From NCBI GenBank assembly GCA_035473255.1, contig DATIOK010000068.1:1-64000 (forward strand): a stretch of 64,000 nt of DNA, given 5' to 3'. Under the pieces are notes generated by a model that was not told the DNA's origin, made no database searches, and saw nothing but the letters and a program-made list of their open reading frames with translations. How positions within the stretch are numbered: the stretch's first letter is position 1; every line of letters starts with the position of its first letter. Source of the DNA: JAICYJ01 sp035473255 (GTDB lineage Bacteria > Actinomycetota > Thermoleophilia > Gaiellales > JAICJC01). A program made the translations under genes and the position numbers. Shown here one piece after another: positions 55,918 through 64,000 of this stretch.

Positions 55918-58127
55918 CCCACACCCCTGTCTGACTCGAACGCGTCGAACAGGAGCACGCCTCTGGCGCCGGGCTGCAGGCCGCCCGACGGTCCCAGCAT
56001 CACCCGCTCCAGGCGCCGCTCCCCGTTTCCGAGGTCGCCGACCGAGCCGGCAGGAGTGCCGTCGACCGCCAGCGTCACCGAACCGGGGCTGCCCGCCTGC
56101 CAGGTCAGATCGAGCACGTGGACGTCGTCGCTGACCCGCGTCCAGCGCGTCGACTCCCACCCCGATATCCCAATAGCGGAGGCGCGCAGGAAGACCCTGT
56201 GCACGACCGTCCGGTAGCGCAGCAGGAACACCCGGCCGCCACCGTCCCATCCGGCGAACACGACCCAGGCCCGGCCGCCGGTCGATGTGCCGGACGGATC
56301 GAAGCTGAACCGGGCGTGGTAGCCGGACTCTGCGGCCGGCGACTGGTCGACGACGCCCGTGACAGCGCTGCCGGTCACCTTGGCGCGCAATCCATAGCCG
56401 TCACCGTCGAGCGCGGCCCACGGAGTGACCGCGAGCATGCCCGCGCCGCGGCGACCGGACCAGGCGCTGAGGTCGCCGCTGGCGAAGCTGTCCGTGAACA
56501 GGCCGGGGGAGTCCACGGTGACGGTGACCGTCTGCACCGCCCCCCAGTTGCCGGCGGAGTCGCGGGCGCGCACCGAGATCGTGTGCGTGCCGGGTGAGAG
56601 CGTGCCGACGTCCGCCGTCACGTCCTCGACCGGGGAGTCGAAGGCGCCGTCGGCCGGCAGAGCGGCGGTGGCCAGTCCCTGGCCGGGGTCGGCGCCGTCG
56701 AACCACTCAGCCCCGGTCACCGCCGACAGCCCATCGGTGGCGGTCGCGCCCAGCGTGGTTCCGGTAACCGACAACCCGCTCACGACCGGGCCGGCGACAT
56801 CTCCGCCCAGGGACGCGATTGCCGCCGGCACGTCGATGCGCCCATCTCCGAACACGTTGTCGGGGCCGGGATCGCCCAGATCGGCTGCGCTCCGGCGCAG
56901 CGCAGTCTCCTGCTCGGCGGCGGTCAGACTCGGGTCGGCGCTCAGCAGCAGCGCCAGTGCGCCGGCGGCATGCGGGGCTGCCAGTGAGGTGCCTGTGGCG
57001 GTGGTGGTGCCGACCGGATCCAGCACGGGGACGTCCACGCCGGGAGCGGTCACGGCCGGATACGTGACCGCGGTGCCGCCGCAGGTGGTCGGCCCGCGGC
57101 TCGAGTCGGCTGCGATCTGATCGCCGGCGGTGGTGGCACCTACGGCCAGGGCTCCCGGATTGTTGGCCGGGCTGTAGTCGCTGGGCGATCCCGGGCCGGA
57201 GTTGCCGGCGGCGAACACGGGCAGGATCCGTGCCGCGCGCAGGGCGGTGATGTCGGGTTCGAACTCGAGGTTGCACCCCGCGGTCATCGACCAGGAGTTG
57301 TTCACGACCTGCGGGGCGTCAGTGGTGGCGGGGTCGTGGTCGGGGTCGAGCAGCCACTGGAAGGCGAGGTGGATGGCGCTGGTGGTGGCCTGGCCGCGGT
57401 CGTCGAAGATGCGGGCCGCGATCCAGCGGCTGGCCGGCGCCACCCCCAGCGCCGTCCCGGTGGCACCGCCGGCCACCATGACGCTCATCGTATGGGTGCC
57501 GTGACCGGAAAGGTCGACCGGGGCTGCCGTGTGCTGCCCGTAGGGGTCAAACCAGCTGTTGGACCCGCCCCGCCATGCGGCCGCCAGCTCGGGGATGGTC
57601 ATGTCCACGCCCGTGTCGAGCGAGGCAACCACCACGCCCTGCCCGCGGTCACCGAGCGCCCAGGCCCCGGGCGCCCCGATCGCGGTCAGGTTCGAGGCGG
57701 CGGCGCCGCCGCCCGCGTCTCCGGCGGCGTGCACGGTGATCGCGTCGTCATGCACCGAGGCGACGTCGGGACGGGCGGCCAGCTTCGCGATGACGTCGTC
57801 GCTGGCGGTCACAGCGATCGCGTTCACGATCCACAGTGGCCGCACGGCCGATACCGTGCCGGCTCGGCGGCCGGCCGCCAGCTGGTCGAGGATCGGCTGC
57901 TGCGACGCGTCGGCGGTGCTCTGCAGTGCCTGCTCCAACGCGCGCAGGCGCGCGCCTCGGGCGCGAGGCAGCCCACCGAAGTCGGCACGCTCGGTGAGCG
58001 TCACGATCACGCGGCGCATTGGCACCGGGCCGGCGGCGGCATTCCGGGCGGTGCCGGCGCCGGCCGCAGCGGTTCCCAGCAATGCCGCGGTCACCGCGAG
58101 CACGACCACGCGTCTCACGGCAGTCAC
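55914..58127 (-). CDS. Secreted S8 family (subtilisin-like) serine protease
   Basis: The 737-residue protein has a signal peptide, a propeptide (about 38-125) and an S8 catalytic domain with the full triad D171 (ASLDTGVDM), H209 (SGHGTHTMSV) and S381 (GTSLAAPHAAG), plus the oxyanion N309 (AAGNSGPGS). After it come one Ig-like repeat (about 485-560: WFDGADPGQGLATAALPADG, HTISVRARDSAGNWGAVQTV) and a carboxy-terminal module of about 180 residues beginning FTDSFASGDLSAWSGRRGAG. Both are also found in the neighbouring 1130-residue protein. GTG 58127 overlaps the CopCD stop (GTGA). It may process partners of the same operon outside the cell. Confidence 0.93.
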   Translation of the reverse strand: MTAVRRVVVLAVTAALLGTAAAGAGTARNAAAGPVPMRRVIVTLTERADFGGLPRARGARLRALEQALQSTADASQQPILDQLAAGRRAGTVSAVRPLWIVNAIAVTASDDVIAKLAARPDVASVHDDAITVHAAGDAGGGAAASNLTAIGAPGAWALGDRGQGVVVASLDTGVDMTIPELAAAWRGGSNSWFDPYGQHTAAPVDLSGHGTHTMSVMVAGGATGTALGVAPASRWIAARIFDDRGQATTSAIHLAFQWLLDPDHDPATTDAPQVVNNSWSMTAGCNLEFEPDITALRAARILPVFAAGNSGPGSPSDYSPANNPGALAVGATTAGDQIAADSSRGPTTCGGTAVTYPAVTAPGVDVPVLDPVGTTTATGTSLAAPHAAGALALLLSADPSLTAAEQETALRRSAADLGDPGPDNVFGDGRIDVPAAIASLGGDVAGPVVSGLSVTGTTLGATATDGLSAVTGAEWFDGADPGQGLATAALPADGAFDSPVEDVTADVGTLSPGTHTISVRARDSAGNWGAVQTVTVTVDSPGLFTDSFASGDLSAWSGRRGAGMLAVTPWAALDGDGYGLRAKVTGSAVTGVVDQSPAAESGYHARFSFDPSGTSTGGRAWVVFAGWDGGGRVFLLRYRTVVHRVFLRASAIGISGWESTRWTRVSDDVHVLDLTWQAGSPGSVTLAVDGTPAGSVGDLGNGERRLERVMLGPSGGLQPGARGVLLFDAFESDRGVG

Positions 58128-59938
58128 TCCGAGGCGGGCAGTTCGGCCGGCGCCAGGGCCGGCGGCTGCCCGAGCATCGGCCTCAGCGCCCGCCACAGCA
58201 ACGCGGCTGCGGCCAGCGCGAGCAGCACCTCGGCCAGCAGCGTCAGCAGCGGTGCCAGTGGCCGGTCGGACACCCAGGGCCGCCGCGGCGCCGGCCCGCC
58301 GGGGTGGTCCACGGGCCAGCGCAGCAAGGCGGTGGCGTCGGGCACACCCGCCCGGTGAACGACCACCTGCAGCGGCATCACGCCGGAGCGCGACAGGCGA
58401 TGCGCCGGCACTCGCCAGATGCCGCCTGTCCGGACGGCGTCGACGATGTCACCCGCTGCCCGCCCGTCGGGCCAGCGGATGCCGACCCCGGTGACCGGGC
58501 CGGGCGCCGGCAGCCGCGTCTCGAGCACCTTCACCGATGCGAAGTTCGCACCCGGCCGGTTCGGCTTTACGGACACGCCCAGGATCAGGTCGTCGACCGC
58601 TGCGTAGCGGAGCGCCGGCGACCGGGCGACCTTCGCGGCGGGAGCGTACTGCGGCTCCCGCGCGGGGGCCGAGGCGGTCAGCATCGCCGCCGGCACCAGC
58701 ACGGCCAACGCGATCGTTGTCTCCAGCGTCACCGCCAGCCGCAGCCTGCGGCCGCCGGCGCGGCGGCGCAGCAGCAGCAGGTTGGTCAGTCCCAGGACAC
58801 CGACCGCCAGGAACAGCGCCGACTTCACCACCAGCGTGCGGCCGTAGACGCTCTGCAGCAGGGCGTCGGCGGAAGCGACCTGCACGCCGGCGCTGTACAG
58901 CCCGGTGATGGCGATCAGCGCCACGCAGCCCGCGGCGAGGTTCCCGAAGCAGCGCAGGACGATGCGCCCCGACCGGGTGTCACGGACGAGCAGCGGCGCC
59001 AGGCAGATCGCCGCCGCGGCCAGGCCTCCTGTCCAGACCGCGGCGGTCAGCAGGTGCGCGGTCATTGCCAGCACGGCCACGCTGAGGTCGCCGCGTGCCG
59101 CCGGAGCATGGCCGGTCAGCGCCAGCGTGCCGCACAGCGCCACCGCCATCGCAATCCCCGGCCATCGCAACCACGATCGCCGCCCGGCCCGCGGCAGCGC
59201 CACCAGCGTCGCCAGCAGGCCGATCAGCAGCAGCTCGCGCAGCGCCCAGCGCGGGCCATAGGTCGTGCCGGTGAGCAGCGTCCAGCCGGCCGGCGCAAGC
59301 GCCCGGGGGAATGACGATGCCTGCACCAGCAGCAGCGCAATCCCGGTCACGAGTGCGGCCGCAGCCGCCAGCAGCGCCATCATCCGCAGCCGCCGCTCCA
59401 GCCCATCCAGGCCGCGGGCGCCGCGACCGGCGGCGGCCGGCAGCACCAGCAGCATCATCGCCAGCGGGCCCAGCAGCGCGGCCACGGCGGCGAAGTCCAG
59501 CCAGCGCACCAGCACGCTGCCGGTGGCGGGCGTCGGGTCCGGAGGCAGCCCGGCTGAGGGCGCCACGTGGACGTTCCCGACGCCGAAGACCGTCTCCCCG
59601 CGGGTCGCGTGCAGGTCGTCGGTGGAGACGGTCTGCCAGACGATCCGGTAGACCCCGCTGGGCAGTTTCGGCAGGGCCAGGGTGAGGACGGCACTGTCGT
59701 GCCCGGGCACCACCCGGGCCGGGATCACACGACCCGATGCGCCGACCAGCTCGACCCGGCTGAGACCGGGGCTGACCTGTTCGCTGAACAGCAGTCGCAT
59801 GGTGGGCGGCGAATGGGCGAGCGAGCTGCCGTCGGCCGGGTCAGAGCGCACCAGGTAGGCATGGGCGGACGCGGCTGCGGGCAGCGCCAGTGCGACCGCC
59901 GCGGCCACGGCCGCGACCGCTGCGCCGCGACGGATCAT
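58124..59938 (-). CDS. CopC-CopD fusion, copper resistance/import protein
   Basis: The 604-residue protein starts with a signal peptide ending ASA, so the mature CopC domain begins with a histidine (HAYLVRSDPADGSSLAHSPP), the copper(II)-binding N-terminus of the CopC family. STDDLHATRGETVFGV carries the second ligand histidine. A CopD membrane domain follows with about eight helices, including LTGHAPAARGDLSVAVLAMT and HLLTAAVWTGGLAAAAICLA with the conserved H and WTGG pattern. An outer domain and a last helix near the C-terminus follow. It probably binds copper outside and passes it inward. ATG 59938 overlaps the preceding gene by ATGA. Confidence 0.92.
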   Translation of the reverse strand: MIRRGAAVAAVAAAVALALPAAASAHAYLVRSDPADGSSLAHSPPTMRLLFSEQVSPGLSRVELVGASGRVIPARVVPGHDSAVLTLALPKLPSGVYRIVWQTVSTDDLHATRGETVFGVGNVHVAPSAGLPPDPTPATGSVLVRWLDFAAVAALLGPLAMMLLVLPAAAGRGARGLDGLERRLRMMALLAAAAALVTGIALLLVQASSFPRALAPAGWTLLTGTTYGPRWALRELLLIGLLATLVALPRAGRRSWLRWPGIAMAVALCGTLALTGHAPAARGDLSVAVLAMTAHLLTAAVWTGGLAAAAICLAPLLVRDTRSGRIVLRCFGNLAAGCVALIAITGLYSAGVQVASADALLQSVYGRTLVVKSALFLAVGVLGLTNLLLLRRRAGGRRLRLAVTLETTIALAVLVPAAMLTASAPAREPQYAPAAKVARSPALRYAAVDDLILGVSVKPNRPGANFASVKVLETRLPAPGPVTGVGIRWPDGRAAGDIVDAVRTGGIWRVPAHRLSRSGVMPLQVVVHRAGVPDATALLRWPVDHPGGPAPRRPWVSDRPLAPLLTLLAEVLLALAAAALLWRALRPMLGQPPALAPAELPASE

Positions 59939-60441
59939 CGCACGACGACGTGGCGCAGCCACAGCGAGCCCATCTTCACCGACACCTTGTCCCCGGTGCG
60001 CACGGTGCCACCGTCGTTGCGGTACAGCAGGTAGTACTGGCGTCCCGCCTGCATGTGGTGCGGGAACATGGACATCGCCAGGCCGCCCAGCGTGCGCCCG
60101 GTGCGCTCGTCCACCAGCACCGGGAACGTCGACCGTGTGTGGCCGAAGGCGACGGCGCGGTCGGGATCGAGCGCGATGTAGCGCACGTCGACCATGCCGC
60201 CTGCGGCGGTCACGGCGATCTGCGAGACGCGGATGCCGTATCGGAGCTCAACCGTCGGGTTGTGCGGAACCGGCGGGTAGACGGTGGGGGCCTCTGCGCC
60301 GCGGCTGTCGTGGGCAACCAGAAACCCACCCACGACAACCGCGGTCAGGAGGGGCGCCAGCAACTGCCGGCGCATGAGGCCGCGCACCCCCGGGCGAGGG
60401 GTGCGCGGTGCGACCGGGGCGGGAGCGGTTTCAGCCGTCAT
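59935..60441 (-). CDS. Membrane-anchored protein of unknown function in the copper operon
   Basis: The 168-residue product has an N-terminal cytoplasmic tail with proline/arginine, one membrane helix (LLAPLLTAVVVGGFLVAH, about 27-44) and an outer domain (VELRYGIRVSQIAVTAAGGM, VDVRYIALDPDRAVAFGHTR, LVDERTGRTLGGLAMSMFPH, HMQAGRQYYLLYRNDGGTVR). The methionine/histidine cluster MSMFPHHM is suited to bind copper. No family is recognised. It is coupled on both sides by four-base overlaps between the cupredoxin-like gene and CopCD, so a role in copper handling is a fair inference. Confidence 0.7.
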   Translation of the reverse strand: MTAETAPAPVAPRTPRPGVRGLMRRQLLAPLLTAVVVGGFLVAHDSRGAEAPTVYPPVPHNPTVELRYGIRVSQIAVTAAGGMVDVRYIALDPDRAVAFGHTRSTFPVLVDERTGRTLGGLAMSMFPHHMQAGRQYYLLYRNDGGTVRTGDKVSVKMGSLWLRHVVVR

Positions 60442-63400
60442 GGCCCGATCGTGCCTCCTCTGGTGGAGACGAAGTCGTCGAAGTAGAGGACGCCCGAGAT
60501 CTTGGCGGCCAGCGTGTCCGACGGGCCCAGCTTCACCTTGTCGATTCGCTGAGAGCCGTTCACGAGCGAGCCCAGCGTCTGCTTCAGCGCTCCGTCCACC
60601 AGCAGCTTCAGAGATCCGCTGCCGGCTCCTGCCTTCCAGTCGACCTCGACCGCATGGGCGGCGTTCGAGATCGTGTACCAGGAGGTGTTTTTCCAGCTGC
60701 CGCCCGAGAGGGCGCCCGCGCGGATCCGGTAGACACCGGCACCGGTGCGGCTGTACTGGACGCGCGTGACCGTGCCGCCGCCGCCCTTGATGGCTGCGAG
60801 GATGGTGGGCGACGAGCTGCCGGGCAGCGCGCCGTGCGGATTGAAGTAGAACCGTGCGCTGTACTGCGACTCCAGCGCCGGCGAGTTGTCAAGTACGAAC
60901 CGCGACGCGGTTCCCGACTGGGACGCCTGCAGGCCGTACTGGTCAGCCCCGTGCAGCTTGGCGGCAGCGGTCGCCGAGATCGCCGATCCACCCGTCGCCG
61001 ACGACCAGGCACTCAGGTTGCCGGCCGCGAACGAGTTGGCGAACACGACCGGGTTGGAGATGGTGACCGTCACCTGTGCGACCGGTCCCCAGTTTCCCGC
61101 GGCATCGAGCGCGCGCACCGACAGTGTGTGGGTTCCGTTGGACAGGGTCGGCAGCGTCGCCCGGATGGCCTCGCTGTTCGAGTTGAAGCTGCCGTCCGTG
61201 GCGGTCATCGGCGTTGCCAGTCCCTGACCGGGGTCGGCTCCGTCGTACCATTCAGCGCCCACGATGACGCTGCCCGGGGTCGGTCCGGGCAAGCCCGGAT
61301 CCGTGGCGGTGGCGGTCAGCGTGCCGGCCGCGACCGCCGGGCCGGCCGTGATGGCCGGGCCTGTCTTGTCCACGATCAGCGTGGCCGTGACCATCGCGCC
61401 CCAGTTACCGGCCGCATCCCTGGCGTGTGACGAAAACACGTGCGGGCCCTGGCTGAGCGCATTGATCTGGGCCAGCGGGAAGCGCATGTAGGCCGTCTCG
61501 GTGGGCGAGTCGAACGCGCCGTCGGTGGGCAGCAGCACCAGCCCGCTGCCGTTAGCGCCGACGGTATCGAGGAAGCCCTCGGCCCGCGTGATCGGCGAGT
61601 TGACGCCGCCCACCACCGGGTCGGCGAAGTCCGCCTCGACCTGCAGCTCGAACGAGTTGGGATCGATCGAGATGGTGCCGTTGTTGGGCGACGGGCCGAT
61701 GCTCGCATTGCTGCCCGTCGGGCCGTTCTTGTCGACGACCAGCGGTGTCGAGGCAAACGCACCCCAGTTGTTGAAGGCGTCGCGGGAGCGCACGTAGATC
61801 GTGTGTGCACCCACACCCAGCCCGGAGACGGTGGCCTGCGGGATCGTGCCCGTGATCTCGGAGATCGCGTTGGTGGGCGTCGTCACGGTCATGGCGGTGG
61901 GGGCGGCGCCGGTGCTGTCGATCCGGAACTCGGCGGCGCTGATGTTCTGGTCGCCGTTCAGCAGATCGGTGGCCGTGCCTGTGACGGCCACGCCGCTGGT
62001 GCCGTTGGTGTACGCGGGCGTCAGGGCCAGCGCGATGCTGTCCGGGCCGATCTCGTCGACGAAGAACGTCTCAGCGTCGAACCCGCCCCACGTGCCCGCG
62101 CTGTCGCGGGCGTGGATGAACACCGTGTGCGGGCCGGCGGCAAGCGGCGGTGAGCTGGGATCGATGGTGGCGCCGGTGACGACCGTCGAGGCCGGCGAAC
62201 CGATCGTGATCGCCGTCCCGGAACCGTCGGCGCCCAGCGTGTCGACGAAGTACTCGGCGTCGGTCACGGTCTTGGGCGAGCCGGCGCTGGCCGGCGTGCA
62301 GGCGGAGAAGGTGGCCGAGATGGCGACCGGGGTGGTGCCGTCCGTCACGTCCGGCGTGGCGCTGCCGGAGACCGGCGATGGCCCGGCGCAGGTGTCGAGC
62401 GTGTCGGGGGTCTGGATGAACGTCATCATGCCGCCCGCGGTGACCGGTGCAGAGGCGGAGCTGGACCAGCCAGCTCCGGCCAGGTCGAGGTGCTGCCCCT
62501 GGTCGCTGACCGGGTAGGAGACAGCGCTGCCGGTGCCGCTCGGCATCGTCACCAGCGTGTCCATGGTGGCACCCGCGCCGACGGTTTCTGCGACCGCCTG
62601 ATACGAGTACGTCAGTGGCAGCGCATCGTTGGCGATCACGCGCTGGTGCAGGCCGAGCGTGCTCATGGAGTGCTCGTCCAGCCCGGCGTTGACGTAGCGC
62701 AGCAGCACCGTGTCGCCACGCGCGGCGTTGATCACGTCGGTGGACGGGATGCTGCCGCCGTCGTGGTAGGTGCGCCCGTTGATCAGCCAGTAGCTGGCCT
62801 TGTAGCCCTTCATGTCGAAGCCGGACGGGTCGGCGGCGTTGTTGAGGGCGGGATCGATCTCGCCCAGCACCAGCAGCGCCTCGGCGTCGAACGCCGTCGA
62901 CGTGCCGTAGGCGCCGCTCTGCCCGCCGGCCAGGTTGGCCGGGCCCAGCGGGCTGACCACGCCGCTGCCGTCGGAGCCGCCGGCCAGCGTCACCGTCACC
63001 AGCGCCGAAGCGGCCGGGTCGGCATTGATCGCAGCCATCACCTCGCTCGCCGTCGACACCGGCGCGCCGGTGCCGTCGGTGGCAAGGCTGACGGAGATGT
63101 CGGTTCCCGTCACCGACACGCTCAGCGGCGAGTTGGAGGCGGCGGGATCGACGTAGGTGATGCTGATCGCGTTGCCATCGACGCCGGAGTCGCCGGCCGT
63201 GAAGACGAGGTCGGCGTTGGGGCCGATGGCCGTGGTCAGCGTTGCGGCCGACAGGCCGGGCGGGCGCACGACCAGCGCGCCGTAGAGACCCATCGCCACC
63301 TGGTGGCGGGCGTTCTCGGTCGGCCCGGCCTCGTAGATGGTGGTGCCGGGGGTGGTTGCGGTGAACGTGTAGGTGCTTGAGTTGCCCTGCGTGACACCGG

Positions 63401-63830
63401 TGGTGTCGGGCACCAGAGGCGCCTCGGGAAGCATCAGCGACAACGCCTCGTTACCGCCGTTGACGGCGTTGGGGAGGGCGTTGTGCATGGTGATCGTGAC
63501 CTGGTCGCCCTGGTCGACGACCAGCGTCGGGCCGCCCGGCTTGACCACGGAGTCGCCGGAGCTGGGCACGAAGCCCCACGTGGGCAGGGTGACGCCGCCG
63601 GGCAGGTCGGTGGTACCGGCCTTTGCCCACAGATCACAGGCCGGGTGTCCCGGGTTGGAGACGTCGCACGTGGTCGCGGGCAGCGCCGAAGCGATCGCCG
63701 CATCCGCGTGTACGACCTGCCGGTTGACGGGCGATCCCGCCGGAGCGGCAGCGGCCGCTGCCGGCAGCGTCACGGCTGCCAGCAGCGCGAGCGCCAGCGC
63801 TCGCTGAGTTCGCGTGAACCTGCGCGTCAC
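60438..63830 (-). CDS. Secreted cupredoxin/multicopper-oxidase-like protein with four Ig-like repeats
   Basis: The 1130-residue protein has a signal peptide (LALALLAAVTLPAAAAAAPA) and a first part (about 30-500) laid out like two multicopper-oxidase cupredoxin domains (VDQGDQVTITMHNALPNAVN, GNSSTYTFTATTPGTTIYEA, GRTYHDGGSIPSTDVINAAR, LHQRVIANDALPL). The expected HXH copper ligands are not in place, and an inserted segment (about 190-310) is alanine/serine-rich. Four Ig-like repeats follow (about 525-940), each with A-G-NWG and VDK-GP type ends, then an approximately 185-residue carboxy-terminal module shared with the S8 protease. GTG 63830 begins just after the stop of a multicopper oxidase end. 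Confidence 0.8.
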   Translation of the reverse strand: MTRRFTRTQRALALALLAAVTLPAAAAAAPAGSPVNRQVVHADAAIASALPATTCDVSNPGHPACDLWAKAGTTDLPGGVTLPTWGFVPSSGDSVVKPGGPTLVVDQGDQVTITMHNALPNAVNGGNEALSLMLPEAPLVPDTTGVTQGNSSTYTFTATTPGTTIYEAGPTENARHQVAMGLYGALVVRPPGLSAATLTTAIGPNADLVFTAGDSGVDGNAISITYVDPAASNSPLSVSVTGTDISVSLATDGTGAPVSTASEVMAAINADPAASALVTVTLAGGSDGSGVVSPLGPANLAGGQSGAYGTSTAFDAEALLVLGEIDPALNNAADPSGFDMKGYKASYWLINGRTYHDGGSIPSTDVINAARGDTVLLRYVNAGLDEHSMSTLGLHQRVIANDALPLTYSYQAVAETVGAGATMDTLVTMPSGTGSAVSYPVSDQGQHLDLAGAGWSSSASAPVTAGGMMTFIQTPDTLDTCAGPSPVSGSATPDVTDGTTPVAISATFSACTPASAGSPKTVTDAEYFVDTLGADGSGTAITIGSPASTVVTGATIDPSSPPLAAGPHTVFIHARDSAGTWGGFDAETFFVDEIGPDSIALALTPAYTNGTSGVAVTGTATDLLNGDQNISAAEFRIDSTGAAPTAMTVTTPTNAISEITGTIPQATVSGLGVGAHTIYVRSRDAFNNWGAFASTPLVVDKNGPTGSNASIGPSPNNGTISIDPNSFELQVEADFADPVVGGVNSPITRAEGFLDTVGANGSGLVLLPTDGAFDSPTETAYMRFPLAQINALSQGPHVFSSHARDAAGNWGAMVTATLIVDKTGPAITAGPAVAAGTLTATATDPGLPGPTPGSVIVGAEWYDGADPGQGLATPMTATDGSFNSNSEAIRATLPTLSNGTHTLSVRALDAAGNWGPVAQVTVTISNPVVFANSFAAGNLSAWSSATGGSAISATAAAKLHGADQYGLQASQSGTASRFVLDNSPALESQYSARFYFNPHGALPGSSSPTILAAIKGGGGTVTRVQYSRTGAGVYRIRAGALSGGSWKNTSWYTISNAAHAVEVDWKAGAGSGSLKLLVDGALKQTLGSLVNGSQRIDKVKLGPSDTLAAKISGVLYFDDFVSTRGGTIGP

Positions 63831-63831
63831 C

Positions 63832-64000
63832 TCAGCACCCCCCTGGTGGATCGACCCGCATCAAGGTCAGCATGCCGCCACCTGCGATCCCGAAGTTCGT
63901 GATCTGGTAAAGGGCGTGGCTATGCATCATGAAGTAGTACTCACCGCATTCGTTGTAACTGGTCACGCCGACGGGCAGCGGGCCCTTGTAGCCGAGGTAG
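63832..64000 (-). CDS. Multicopper oxidase-like protein, carboxy-terminal end (partial)
   Basis: Only about 55 residues are in the window. They read YLGYKGPLPVGVTSYNECGE, then YYFMMHSHALYQITNFGIAG and GGMLTLMRVDPPGGC, with TGA at 63832-63834. Cys, HSH and a following GGM are arranged like the carboxy-terminal copper-binding segment of multicopper oxidases, so unlike its neighbour this protein probably binds copper. The next gene begins one base after its stop, so it heads or continues the same operon. The rest lies beyond position 64000. Confidence 0.7.
   Translation of the reverse strand, partial: YLGYKGPLPVGVTSYNECGEYYFMMHSHALYQITNFGIAGGGMLTLMRVDPPGGC

Overview
The window comes from a high-GC bacterial chromosome. 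The gene order (dgt-dnaG-rpoD, pdxS-pdxT-yebC-ruvCAB-queA-tgt-secDF, recJ-rel), the many GTG starts and the promoter style point to the Actinomycetota. A deep-branching lineage such as Thermoleophilia would fit, but that placement is an inference and was not tested.

Layout: 1-553 holds the end of an rRNA operon (23S 3' end, 5S, hairpin terminator). 569-5944 holds a small unknown gene, a histidine phosphatase, an SDR oxidoreductase and the macromolecular synthesis genes dgt, dnaG and rpoD, followed by tRNA-Asn. 6094-12026 is a looser, accessory-looking block with gene fragments, small orphan proteins, a GNAT acetyltransferase and a hydrolase-cyclase fusion. 12062-17033 encodes mostly secreted or lipid-anchored proteins, an O-methyltransferase and a CAT-anticodon tRNA. 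17134-29590 is a conserved core: a Crp/Fnr regulator, vitamin B6 synthesis (pdxST), yebC, Holliday-junction processing (ruvCAB), queuosine tRNA modification (queA, tgt) and a fused SecDF. 29644-40377 holds an HD-GYP protein and an envelope-glycan-like locus (deacetylase-like, ATP-grasp, two sulfotransferases, flippase, glycosyltransferase, phosphodiesterase), then an OsmC/AhpD-like pair. 40419-55006 is housekeeping: UbiB kinase, ABC-F, RecJ, Rel, a phosphohexomutase, acetyltransferases, HIT, CorA and a LOG-family protein. From 64000 back to 54964 runs a tightly coupled minus-strand operon for secreted and membrane proteins: multicopper-oxidase end, a large cupredoxin-like protein, an anchored small protein, CopC-CopD, a subtilisin-like protease and an NlpC/P60 hydrolase.

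Two themes recur. First, at about twenty transcription-unit starts a TANNNT hexamer lies 6-8 bases before an ATG or GTG with no Shine-Dalgarno sequence, which predicts leaderless mRNAs. Two palindromic hexamers (1448-1459 and 17044-17053) could drive divergent transcription from one site. Second, genes inside operons usually overlap by four bases (ATGA or GTGA), so translation is probably coupled.

The most interesting items are the copper/surface operon with a carboxy-terminal module shared by its protease and its cupredoxin-like protein, the inverted-repeat element with covarying hairpins after ruvB, the glycan locus with two sulfotransferases, and leader reading frames before a lipoprotein gene and before corA. 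No CRISPR array, transposase or prophage was seen.
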